DNA from: Cellulosimicrobium cellulans
Lineage (GTDB): Bacteria; Actinomycetota; Actinomycetes; Actinomycetales; Cellulomonadaceae
NCBI RefSeq assembly: GCF_006539945.1
Contig: NZ_BJNZ01000013.1
Span: 1-64,000 of the forward strand
Reading direction: 5' to 3'
DNA length: 64,000 nt
Under the pieces are notes generated by a model. It saw only the letters and a program-made list of their open reading frames with translations, was not told the DNA's origin and made no database searches. A program made the position numbers and the translations under genes. Positions 50,344 through 58,056 of this stretch are shown here, piece after piece. Each line of letters starts with the position of its first letter. Position 1 is the stretch's first letter.

Positions 50344-50940
50344 TCAGGCGGAGGTGGGCCGGAACGCCGCGGCGACGCGCGCCGTCGGTCCGTCGCCCGC
50401 GGGACTCACGGCGCCGAGGGCCGCGACCTGCAGCACCATCCACGGGCTGAACGCCCACGGCGTGGCGGCGACGGCGAGCGCGACGTCGCGGGGATCCGCC
50501 CAGGCGGTCTCCATCACCTCGTCGGGGTTCGGCTCGACCGTGCCCGCCGTGCGCGCCGCGTAGACCGGGCAGATCTCGTTCTCGACGACGCCGGAGGCGT
50601 CGACCGCGCGGTAGCGGAACCCGGGGACCGCGACCTCGAGGTCGGCGATCTCGAGACCGAGCTCGTGGCGCGCGTGGCGGACGATCGACTCCTCCGTGGT
50701 CTCGGTCCAGCGCGGGTGGCCGCAGAAGGAGTTGGTCCACACGCCCGGCCACGTGCGCTTCGCGAGGGCGCGTCGCGTGAGCAGGAGGCGGCCCGCGTCG
50801 TCGAGCACGTAGCAGGAGAAGGCGAGGTGGAGGGGCGTCTCGGTCGTGTGGACCGCGGCGCGCTCGAAGGTGCCGGTCCGGCGACCCTGGTCGTCGACGG
50901 TGACGACGTGGTCGGCGGCGACGGGGACGTGCGAGGTCAT
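50344..50940 (-). CDS. idi: Isopentenyl-diphosphate delta-isomerase, type I
   Basis: A 198-residue Nudix-fold isomerase converting IPP to DMAPP. TPLHLAFSCYVLDDAGRLLL, KRTWPGVWTNSFCGHPRW (active-site Cys and metal His), ESIVRHARHELGLEI and VVENEICPVYAA (catalytic Glu) are the family signatures. ATG 50940 (MTSHVPVAADHVV) is chosen over an upstream frame start at 50958 because homologues begin near here. No other isoprenoid genes are adjacent, though a squalene-cyclase-like protein lies 4 kb away. Confidence 0.96.
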   Translation of the reverse strand: MTSHVPVAADHVVTVDDQGRRTGTFERAAVHTTETPLHLAFSCYVLDDAGRLLLTRRALAKRTWPGVWTNSFCGHPRWTETTEESIVRHARHELGLEIADLEVAVPGFRYRAVDASGVVENEICPVYAARTAGTVEPNPDEVMETAWADPRDVALAVAATPWAFSPWMVLQVAALGAVSPAGDGPTARVAAAFRPTSA

Positions 50941-51080
50941 GCGGCCACTCTCGCACACGCCGGTCCGGGACGGGGAAACGCTGTCAGGAGCCGTGGCACG
51001 CCCGTGGCGGGGCCCCGGAGGGTCGGCCGGGGCGCGGCCCAGCCGTGAGGGGAGTCACCCCGACGGCTCGACGCACCGTC

Positions 51081-51124
51081 TTGCCGAGCCCACCCGGGAG
51101 TGAATTAAGGTGAGGGTAACCTCA
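51081..51124 (+). promoter_or_regulatory. Promoter with IdeR/DtxR iron box
   Basis: TAAGGTGAGGGTAACCTCA at 51106-51124 matches 15 of 19 positions of the DtxR/IdeR consensus TTAGGTTAGGCTAACCTAA. TTGCCG (51081-51086), a 17-base spacer and ATTAAG (51104-51109) form a promoter whose -10 overlaps the box. Iron-loaded IdeR would block transcription of the permease operon starting at 51173. Confidence 0.88.
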
Positions 51125-51172
51125 CCCGCCGACGACCGACCGGGCACGCGCCCCCGAGCAGATCCGAGCACC

Positions 51173-52267
51173 ATGACCTCGCCCGCGACCGCCGACGCGC
51201 CGGTCGGCGTCCCCGACGGGACCCTCCGGCCCGCGACGGACCGCGACGACCGACCCGCCGGGGTCGCCCGCACCAACGCGGGGCGCAGCCTCGGGCTGCT
51301 CGTCGCCGTCGTGGTCCTCGCGCTCGCGGTCGTGCTGAGCCTCGTCGTCGGCTCCAAGCCGGTCCCGCTCGGCACCGTCTGGGACGCGCTCACCGGGTAC
51401 GACGGCTCGGGCGACCACGTGATCGTCCGCGACCTGCGGCTGCCGCGCACGATCGTCGGCCTGCTCGTCGGGACCGCGCTCGGCGTCTCGGGCGCCCTCA
51501 TCCAGGCCATGACGCGCAACCCGCTGGCAGACCCGGGCATCCTCGGCGTCAACGCCGGGGCCGCGTTCGCCGTCGTGCTCGCGGTCGCGTTCCTCGGTTT
51601 CACGGACATCCAGTCCTTCATCTGGTTCGCGTTCGCCGGGGCGGTGGTCGCGACCGTGGCGGTCTACGCCATCGGGTCGCAGGGGCGCGGGGGAGCGACG
51701 CCGGTGCGCCTGACCCTCGCGGGCGTCGCGCTCGGGGCCGTCCTGGGCGGCATCTCGCAGGGCATCACGCTGCTCGATCCCGCGGCGTTCGACCGCATGC
51801 GCTTCTGGGGCGCCGGGTCGCTGGCCGGCCGCACGACGGAGATGGCCGGCACGATCGCGCCGTTCGTCGTGGTCGGGCTCGTCATCGCGCTCGTCGTCGC
51901 CCGCCCGCTCAACACCATCGCGCTCGGCGACGACCTCGCGAGCTCGCTCGGCGCCCACGTCGGGCGCACGCGCATCCTCGTCGGCGTCGCGGTGATGCTC
52001 CTGTGCGGCGCCGCGACGGCGGCCGCCGGGCCGATCGCGTTCGTCGGGCTCATGGTGCCGCACGTCGCGCGCTGGACGGTCGGCCCCGACCAGCGCTGGA
52101 TCCTCCCGTACTCGGCCGTGCTCGCGCCGGTCCTGCTGCTCGTGTCCGACGTCGTCGGCCGCGTCGTCGTCACGCCGGGCGAGCTCCAGGTCGGCATCGT
52201 CACCGCGTTCGTCGGCGCCCCCGTCCTCATCGCGCTCGTGCGCCGCTCGAAGGCGAGCGGGCTGTGA
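51173..52267 (+). CDS. FecCD-family siderophore ABC permease (first subunit)
   Basis: About 364 residues with about nine to ten membrane helices. LRLPRTIVGLLVGTALGVSG, ALIQAMTRNPLADPGILGVN, RLTLAGVALGAVLGGISQGI and GPIAFVGLMVPHVARWTVGP are FecD/FepD hallmarks, the last being the coupling region. It imports ferric siderophores with the next two genes. ATG 51173 follows the iron box by 48 bases. No substrate-binding lipoprotein gene is present in this operon, so one must be encoded elsewhere or has been lost. Confidence 0.94.
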   Translation: MTSPATADAPVGVPDGTLRPATDRDDRPAGVARTNAGRSLGLLVAVVVLALAVVLSLVVGSKPVPLGTVWDALTGYDGSGDHVIVRDLRLPRTIVGLLVGTALGVSGALIQAMTRNPLADPGILGVNAGAAFAVVLAVAFLGFTDIQSFIWFAFAGAVVATVAVYAIGSQGRGGATPVRLTLAGVALGAVLGGISQGITLLDPAAFDRMRFWGAGSLAGRTTEMAGTIAPFVVVGLVIALVVARPLNTIALGDDLASSLGAHVGRTRILVGVAVMLLCGAATAAAGPIAFVGLMVPHVARWTVGPDQRWILPYSAVLAPVLLLVSDVVGRVVVTPGELQVGIVTAFVGAPVLIALVRRSKASGL

Positions 52268-53370
52268 GCGCCCCGGTCCGGGACGACGCGCCCGTCGACC
52301 CGTCCGTGCGCGGCAGCGGCGCGCACCGCGTCGACTTCGGCCGCCCCACGCGCGTCGTGCGCGGGCTCGGCGGCCGCGCGAGCCTACGGCTCGACCTGCG
52401 CACGCTCGGGGTCTGCGGGGTGCTGCTGCTCGTCGCGCTCGCGATCGGCGTCGTCGCGCTGACCACCGGCGACTACCCGCTCACGGTCCCGCAGGTGCTC
52501 CAGGCGCTCGTGGGCGCGGCCGACGGCCCCGTCCACATGGTCGTCGTGGAGTGGCGCCTGCCGCGCGCGCTCATGGCGCTCGTGCTCGGCGCGGCGCTCG
52601 GCGCGAGCGGCGCGATCTTCCAGTCCCTCACGCGCAACCCGCTCGGCAGCCCCGACGTCATCGGGTTCAACACCGGCGCGTACACGGGCGCGCTCGTCGT
52701 CATCATGCTGCTCGGTGGCGGGTACGTCGGCGTCGCGGCGGGCGCGCTCGTCGGCGGCATCGTCACCGCGGGCGTCGTGTACCTCCTGGCGTACCGGCGC
52801 GGGGTCCAGGGGTTCCGGCTCATCATCGTCGGCATCGCCGTGTCCGCGATGCTCGCGTCCGTCAACCAGTGGCTCATCGTCAAGGCCGACCTCGAGACCG
52901 CGATGGCGGCCGCCGTGTGGGGCGCGGGGTCGCTCAACGGCATGACGTGGGCGCAGGCGGTGCCCGCGTGCGTGCTCGCGGCGCTCCTCGCGCTGCCGCT
53001 CGTGTGGCTCGCGCCGCGCATGGGGCTGCTGGAGCTCGGGGACGACGCCGCGGCCGCCCTCGGCCTGCGCAGCGAGCGGGTGCGCCTCGCCCTGGTGATC
53101 GTCGGTGTCGCGCTCACGGCGCTCGTGACCGCGGCGGCCGGGCCCATCGCGTTCGTCGCGCTCGCCGCCCCGCAGCTCGCCCGCCGCCTCACGGGCGCCG
53201 CGGGCGTGCGGATCCTCCCCGCCGCCGTCATGGGCGCCGTGCTGCTCGCCGCGAGCGACCTCGTCGCCCAGCGCGCGTTCGCCCCGACCCAGCTCCCCGT
53301 CGGCGTCGTGACCGTGAGCGTCGGCGGCGCCTACCTCGTGTGGCTCCTCGTGCGCGAGGCCCGCAAGTGA
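52264..53370 (+). CDS. FecCD-family siderophore ABC permease (second subunit)
   Basis: About 368 residues from GTG 52264, overlapping the previous stop as GTGA. WRLPRALMALVLGAALGASG, AIFQSLTRNPLGSPDVIGFN, LIIVGIAVSAMLASVNQWLI and GPIAFVALAAPQLARRLTG mark a FepG-type permease with about nine to ten helices. It pairs with the first permease as a heterodimer. The N-terminal 45 residues are hydrophilic. Confidence 0.94.
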   Translation: MSAPVRDDAPVDPSVRGSGAHRVDFGRPTRVVRGLGGRASLRLDLRTLGVCGVLLLVALAIGVVALTTGDYPLTVPQVLQALVGAADGPVHMVVVEWRLPRALMALVLGAALGASGAIFQSLTRNPLGSPDVIGFNTGAYTGALVVIMLLGGGYVGVAAGALVGGIVTAGVVYLLAYRRGVQGFRLIIVGIAVSAMLASVNQWLIVKADLETAMAAAVWGAGSLNGMTWAQAVPACVLAALLALPLVWLAPRMGLLELGDDAAAALGLRSERVRLALVIVGVALTALVTAAAGPIAFVALAAPQLARRLTGAAGVRILPAAVMGAVLLAASDLVAQRAFAPTQLPVGVVTVSVGGAYLVWLLVREARK

Positions 53371-53399
53371 CCACGAACCCGCAGACCGGAAGGACCCCG

Positions 53400-54269
53400 G
53401 TGGCTCTCACGAACCTCGCGGCCGCCCCGAGCGTCGCCGACGCGGCGACCGACGTGCGCGCGGACCGCGTGCCGCCCGCGGACCGCCTGCACGCCGAGGG
53501 GATCACGGTCGGCTACGACGACCGCGTCATCTCCTCCGACCTCGACGTGAGCATCCCCGACGGGTCGTTCACCGTGATCGTCGGGCCGAACGCGTGCGGC
53601 AAGTCGACGCTGCTGCGCGCACTCTCGCGCCTGCTCAAGCCGACGCAGGGGCAGGTCGTGCTCGACGGCCGCTCGATCTCCTCGATCCCCGCGAAGGAGG
53701 TCGCGCGCCGCCTCGGACTCCTGCCGCAGACGTCGATCGCCCCCGAGGGCATCACCGTCGCCGACCTCGTCGCGCGCGGCCGCTACCCGCACCAGAAGCT
53801 CCTGCGGCAGTGGTCGCGCGAGGACGAGGCCGCGGTGGTCGGCGCGCTCGCCGCGACCGGGACGACCGAGCTCTCGGGCCGCCTCGTCGACGAGCTCTCC
53901 GGCGGGCAGCGCCAGCGTGTGTGGGTCGCGATGGTCCTCGCGCAGGAGACCCCCATCCTCCTGCTCGACGAGCCGACGACGTTCCTCGACATCGCGCACC
54001 AGATCGAGCTCCTGGAGCTGTGCGCCGACCTCAACCGAGACCGCGGGCACACGCTCGTCGCGGTCCTGCACGACCTCAACCACGCGTGCCGCTACGCGAC
54101 CCACCTCATCGCCATGAAGGACGGCGCGGTGGTCGCCGAGGGCGCGCCGGCCGACGTCGTGACGGCCACGCTGGTCGAGGACGTGTTCGGCCTCCCGTGC
54201 CGCATCATCGCCGACCCCGTGACGGGCACCCCGCTCGTCGTGCCCGAGGGTCGTCCCCGCCGCGCCTGA
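53400..54269 (+). CDS. Siderophore ABC transporter ATPase, FepC type
   Basis: About 289 residues. Walker A is GPNACGKST (the Ala-Cys variant is common in FepC), Q-loop LGLLPQTSIAPEGITVADLV, signature LSGGQRQRVWVAMVLAQET, Walker B ILLLDEPTTFLDIAHQIEL and H-loop VAVLHDLNHA. It hydrolyses ATP to drive ferric-siderophore uptake. GTG 53400 is chosen for GGAAGGA six bases upstream; GTG 53367, overlapping the permease stop, would add 11 residues. It is the last gene controlled by the IdeR-box promoter. Confidence 0.94.
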   Translation: MALTNLAAAPSVADAATDVRADRVPPADRLHAEGITVGYDDRVISSDLDVSIPDGSFTVIVGPNACGKSTLLRALSRLLKPTQGQVVLDGRSISSIPAKEVARRLGLLPQTSIAPEGITVADLVARGRYPHQKLLRQWSREDEAAVVGALAATGTTELSGRLVDELSGGQRQRVWVAMVLAQETPILLLDEPTTFLDIAHQIELLELCADLNRDRGHTLVAVLHDLNHACRYATHLIAMKDGAVVAEGAPADVVTATLVEDVFGLPCRIIADPVTGTPLVVPEGRPRRA

Positions 54270-54290
54270 CCGCGGCCCCGTTCCCCGCCG

Positions 54291-54506
54291 GTCGACACGC
54301 TGCGCGGCATCGCGGCGGAGAAGCCGCTGACGATCCTGCCGCTCGACGGCGCGGAGGGGCCGTGGGTCGGGCAGAAGAACCTGGACCAGCTCGTGGGCCG
54401 GGACGACGAGCGCCCGTTCACCTCCGCGAGCTACGTCGAGTGGTTCGGCCGGCTCATCGCGGTGCTCGACGGCGCGGAGGTCGTCTCGGGACCGCCCGCA
54501 CCCTGA
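54291..54506 (+). pseudogene. Orphan C-terminal fragment
   Basis: In the FepC frame, after its stop, 71 codons stay open with strong coding character: VDTLRGIAAEKPLTILPLDG, GPWVGQKNLDQLVGRDDERP and YVEWFGRLIAVLDG before TGA. There is no suitable start codon or ribosome binding site. The last 76 bases overlap the 3' end of the convergent cyclase-like gene. It looks like the tail of a gene once following fepC. I do not recognise the family. Confidence 0.45.
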
Positions 54507-55522
54507 CCGTCCCACCAGTCGAGGACGACGGTCGCGTGGTAGGTGAGCCAGCGTGACGGCTGGCCCGCAGGTGCGTCGACCTCGAACCACACCCGGCCCG
54601 GGTGGCGCCGGCCCTGGAGCCGGGTGCCGTCCGGGCGCCGGGCGCGGCGCACGTGCTCGACGGCGTCCGCCGCGCGCGGGTCCGGCGGCGTCCCGTCGAG
54701 CAGCGACGCCTCGCGGAGGTGGACGAGCGCGTTGAGCACGCTGTAGTACCAGCGGAACGGGTAGGCGAGCCGGAACACCCAGTCGCCGACGGGCTCGCCC
54801 GTGCTCAGGCGGCGGAACAGGCCGCGGCGCAGCAGGTACTCCTCCCCGGAGCGACGCGCCGCCCGCAGCTCGTCGCCTCCGCCCGCGAGCTCCTGGTACG
54901 CGAGGAGGCCCTTGAGCGCGTTGAGCGTCGAGTGGAACGACGACACCGTGGCGCCCTCCACCCACGCGCAGTTCCACCCGCCGTCGGGCAGGCGGCCGCG
55001 GAGCACCGCGGCCAGAAGCTCCGACACGTCGACCCCGAGCCAGGCGCCCGCCGCGAGCGTGTACCCGTTGATGCACCAGTCGACCTCGCCGCCCCAGTAG
55101 GGCAGGTCGTCGTACTCCCAGCGGCTGTGCGCGGCGAGCAGCTCGGGCGTGCGGCGCGCACGCAGCACGCCCGGGTCGAGCCCCCACTCGCGCAGCGCGA
55201 CGAGCGACCACGTCGTCGCGGTCCAGGGCTGACCCTCCTCGGGCCTGCCCCCGGCGTCGTACGCGGCGTCGGTCGCGGCGTCGACGGCGCCCACGTCCGC
55301 GGGGAAGTACGCGCCGCCGGCCCACTGGCCGTCGGGGTCCTGGAGCGCGAGCAGGCGCGCGCCGAAGCCCTCGGTCGCGACGCGCGCCCGCGTCGCCTCC
55401 CACACCGCGGGCGGCGCGTGCACGACGTCCCGCTCGACCCGCCAGCGCAGCGCCGGGTCGGTGTCGAGGAGCCAGTCGACCAGCCCGCCGTCGGGCGGCC
55501 CCCCGGGAGCGCCATCGGTCAT
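54431..55522 (-). CDS. Squalene-cyclase-like alpha/alpha-toroid protein
   Basis: A 363-residue protein made of helical repeats with Trp/Gly/Asp-rich turns: LLALQDPDGQWAGGAYFPAD, TATTWSLVALREWGLDPG, VDWCINGYTLAAGAWLGVDV and RLPDGGWNCAWVEGATVSSF. These resemble QW-type repeats of prenyltransferases and squalene/hopene cyclases. The protein is about half the length of a hopene cyclase and lacks a clear DxDD motif, so catalysis is doubtful. No membrane segment is seen. The function of these short proteins is unknown. Confidence 0.8.
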   Translation of the reverse strand: MTDGAPGGPPDGGLVDWLLDTDPALRWRVERDVVHAPPAVWEATRARVATEGFGARLLALQDPDGQWAGGAYFPADVGAVDAATDAAYDAGGRPEEGQPWTATTWSLVALREWGLDPGVLRARRTPELLAAHSRWEYDDLPYWGGEVDWCINGYTLAAGAWLGVDVSELLAAVLRGRLPDGGWNCAWVEGATVSSFHSTLNALKGLLAYQELAGGGDELRAARRSGEEYLLRRGLFRRLSTGEPVGDWVFRLAYPFRWYYSVLNALVHLREASLLDGTPPDPRAADAVEHVRRARRPDGTRLQGRRHPGRVWFEVDAPAGQPSRWLTYHATVVLDWWDGQGAGGPETTSAPSSTAMSRPNHST

Positions 55523-55562
55523 CCCGCCACGCTACGCCCGGGGCGCGGCCGGCGTCAGCCCG

Positions 55563-56942
55563 TCAGACGAACCCGAAGACGGGCGGGAACACGATCGCGA
55601 CGATCGCGGCCCATGCCGCGTACACGGGCAGGAACCGGGTCTGCCAGGTCACGAGGTCGGCGAACGGGCGGCGCCCGCGCAGGAACGCCGTCGCGAGCAC
55701 CGCGGACCACACGAGGTGGACGAGCAGGAGCAGGTTGAGCCCGAGCGCCGCGGCCTTGTTGGGGCTCACGCCGAACTCCGCGATGCGCGTGAGCATCGCG
55801 GTGAGCGCGACGGCGTCGACGGCGAGCGCCGCGACGACGAGGACGACCTGGAGCCCGTCGAAGAACGACCGCGGGGCGAGCGGGTCGCGCGCCGAGACCG
55901 AGTAGAGCAGCAGGCACAGGACGAGCACGAGGATCGCGTCCATGAGGATGAGCAGCTCGCGGTCGACGGCGGCGAGGTCGCCCGCGGTCGCGAGGACGAC
56001 GAACACGGCGAGGAGCATGACGAGCGTCAGGGGCGTGAACACGCGAGTGAGCACGGGCGCGATGTTCTCGACGACGTTCTGCTTGGCCTCGACGAGCCAC
56101 GCGGCGACGATCAGCGCGGCCGGCACGCACAGCGGCAGGATCCAGTCCTCGAGGTAGGGCTCGAGGTCGACGTCGGCGAGGGAGAAGACGCCGGCGGTGA
56201 GGCCGAGCAGGACGCCGCCTCCGAGCGCGAGGAGCGTGTAGTACACGGCGAGCTCGCCGGTGAACCGCGCGAAGTCCATGCGGCGCGCGTCCGAGCGCCA
56301 GCGGCCCCCGACGTACGCGAGACCGACGACGGCCCACAGGGTCACGGGGGCGCTCAGCGCCGCGAGCACGAGGGTCGAGCCCGTGGGCTCGAACGGGTAC
56401 GTGTTGAGCACGACGCCCAGCACGACGAACGGCACCGCGAGCGCCCCGACGACGCGGGCGGTGACCTGGCGCTTCCACGCGAGGTAGGCCGTGAGGAACG
56501 GCAGCACGAGGAGCCCGACGTTGAGGCCGACGGTCTCCGGGGCGAGGACCGCGGTGGCGCCCTTGACCGTGATGCCGGTGGCGACGGCGAGCGCGAGCAC
56601 GACCGCGAGCTCGCGCCACGAGCGCGTACGGCCGGTCGGCTGCTCGCCGACGAGGACGAGCTGCTTCCACAGCCGCTCGGAGTGCTCCTGCGCGAACTCG
56701 CGCGACAGGTCGTCGAGCGTGCCCATGCGCTTCACCGCGACGAGGAACGCCTCGTCGTCGTCGAGCCCGGTCGCCCGCAGGTCCTCGACCCGCTCGCGCA
56801 GGTGGTCCTCCATCTCGTCGACGTCCGCGGCCGAGATGGCCTCGCGGCGGCGGACGTACCCGCGCCACTGGTCGATCTGGGCCTCGAGCGCGGCGTGCGG
56901 TCCGGGGCTCGCCCCGTCCGTCGGCGCGGTCGCGGCGCCCAT
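55563..56942 (-). CDS. Multi-pass membrane protein with permease-prefix N-terminal domain
   Basis: About 459 residues. Residues 15-85 form a helical cytosolic domain (IDQWRGYVRRREAISAADVD, EMEDHLRERVEDLRATGLDD, EAFLVAVKRMGTLDDLSREF), the 'permease prefix domain 1' usually found beside PadR regulators. The remainder has about ten membrane helices. ATG 56942 overlaps the PadR stop by one base (TGATG). Such PadR-membrane pairs often act in stress or drug export, but no transporter motif is evident here. Confidence 0.85.
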   Translation of the reverse strand: MGAATAPTDGASPGPHAALEAQIDQWRGYVRRREAISAADVDEMEDHLRERVEDLRATGLDDDEAFLVAVKRMGTLDDLSREFAQEHSERLWKQLVLVGEQPTGRTRSWRELAVVLALAVATGITVKGATAVLAPETVGLNVGLLVLPFLTAYLAWKRQVTARVVGALAVPFVVLGVVLNTYPFEPTGSTLVLAALSAPVTLWAVVGLAYVGGRWRSDARRMDFARFTGELAVYYTLLALGGGVLLGLTAGVFSLADVDLEPYLEDWILPLCVPAALIVAAWLVEAKQNVVENIAPVLTRVFTPLTLVMLLAVFVVLATAGDLAAVDRELLILMDAILVLVLCLLLYSVSARDPLAPRSFFDGLQVVLVVAALAVDAVALTAMLTRIAEFGVSPNKAAALGLNLLLLVHLVWSAVLATAFLRGRRPFADLVTWQTRFLPVYAAWAAIVAIVFPPVFGFV

Positions 56943-57316
56943 CAGGCCCACCCCTCCGCGACGCGCGGCGGGCTCTGGAGCCCGTCCTGCGCCGTGCGCC
57001 AGACCTGGTGGAGCGCGTGCGCGACGACGTCCCACTGCGCCTGGCGCTCGACGAGCGCCTCGCGCCCGGCAGCGGTGATCGCGTAGTGCTTGCGGCGCCG
57101 GCCGACGTCGGACGTGCCCCACGACGCCTCGACGAGCCCGAGCCGCTCCAGCCGGTGCAGGAGCGGATACAGCATGCCGTCGGTCCACTGCATGCGGCCG
57201 CCCGAGAGCTCGTCGACGCGCTTGAGGATCGCGTAGCCGTACGACTCCCCGTCGGCGAGGATCCCGAGCACGAGCGGGGTGGCCGACGCGGCCACGAGGT
57301 CCTTGTCGATACGCAT
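56942..57316 (-). CDS. PadR-family transcriptional regulator
   Basis: A 124-residue winged-helix regulator. TPLVLGILADGESYGYAILK, RMQWTDGMLYPLLHRLERLG and VGRRRKHYAITAAGREALVE are the conserved PadR elements; the C-terminal helix mediates dimerisation. It is translationally coupled to the downstream membrane gene. CTAGGG/CCCTAG repeats 20-50 bases upstream are the probable operator. The inducer is unknown. Confidence 0.94.
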   Translation of the reverse strand: MRIDKDLVAASATPLVLGILADGESYGYAILKRVDELSGGRMQWTDGMLYPLLHRLERLGLVEASWGTSDVGRRRKHYAITAAGREALVERQAQWDVVAHALHQVWRTAQDGLQSPPRVAEGWA

Positions 57317-57338
57317 GGCACTCCTATGCCTAGTTCTT

Positions 57339-57368
57339 CTAGGGATACTGACCCTAGCAGATCTAGGG
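57339..57368 (-). promoter_or_regulatory. Probable PadR operator
   Basis: CTAGGG at 57339-57344, its complement CCCTAG at 57352-57357 and CTAGGG again at 57363-57368 lie just upstream of padR. The alternating half-sites form overlapping inverted repeats over the promoter region. Autoregulation by PadR is inferred from location. Confidence 0.55.
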
Positions 57369-57427
57369 TTGGATGCGGTCGGCGTCGACGGACGGGGAGG
57401 CGACGGCGCGCCGCGGGGGAGGTCGTC

Positions 57428-57496
57428 GTGACGGTGTTCCTCGGCCAGGACGGCGAGGGCACGCTCGACGTCGTCGGCGGCGCCGGAGCCGGCTGA
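57428..57496 (+). other. Short 22-codon ORF, possible gene remnant
   Basis: GTG 57428 with GGGGGAGG five bases upstream opens VTVFLGQDGEGTLDVVGGAG then AG and TGA. The ribosome binding site is good, but the peptide resembles a truncated protein end rather than a known small protein. It lies in the 210-base gap between PadR and the RidA gene. Nothing else convincing is in this gap besides the PadR operator. Confidence 0.25.
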
Positions 57497-57526
57497 CCCC
57501 GGCCCCGGCGCCGTGGCTGCGCTCGG

Positions 57527-57928
57527 TCAGGCGACGGCGGTCGCCTCCAGCTCGACGAGCTGTCCGGGGACCGCCAGGCGGGTCACCCCGAGCATCGTCG
57601 TCGCCGGTGCCACGCGCGCGGCCCCGAGCCGTGCGGCGAGCACCCCGTAGTGCTGGAAGAGCGCGTCGACGTCGGTCGTGTAGACGTTCAACCGGACGAC
57701 GTCCGCGAGCGTCATGCGCGCCTCCGCCAGCACCGCCTCCAGGTTGTCCAGGCTCAGCGCGAGCTGCGCCCCGAGGTCACCGTCGTGCTGGGGGCGGCCG
57801 TCGTGCGACATCGCCGTCTGCCCGGAGCAGAAGAGGGTCCGGGTGTGCCCGGAGACCAGCTCCGCCTGGTTGAACCCCAGCTCCTGCGACCACGTCACGG
57901 GGTTGATCGCCGTTCGTTCCACTGTCAT
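57527..57928 (-). CDS. RidA/YjgF family protein
   Basis: A 133-residue protein with NQAELVSGHTRTLFCSGQTA, QLALSLDNLEAVLAEARMTL and ADVVRLNVYTTDVD, and the C-terminal ATTMLGVTRLAVPGQLVELE. This is the RidA/Rid superfamily trimer fold. Archetypal members deaminate reactive enamine/imine intermediates. The key Arg of RidA (in PxRxxxxV) is replaced by a TTMLGVTRLA context, so it may belong to a Rid subfamily with a different role. ATG 57928 is divergent from the WYL regulator. Confidence 0.88.
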   Translation of the reverse strand: MTVERTAINPVTWSQELGFNQAELVSGHTRTLFCSGQTAMSHDGRPQHDGDLGAQLALSLDNLEAVLAEARMTLADVVRLNVYTTDVDALFQHYGVLAARLGAARVAPATTMLGVTRLAVPGQLVELEATAVA

Positions 57929-58056
57929 GCCGACTCCGTCCGACTCGCCCTGCCCGGGCGCGCGTCGACCCTCGTGGCCGACGTCCCGCACGCCCGTCTC
58001 CGAGCCTCGCGGGGAAAGACGACACCCTCTGTCATGTGTCCCGGTACGTTTCTCGG

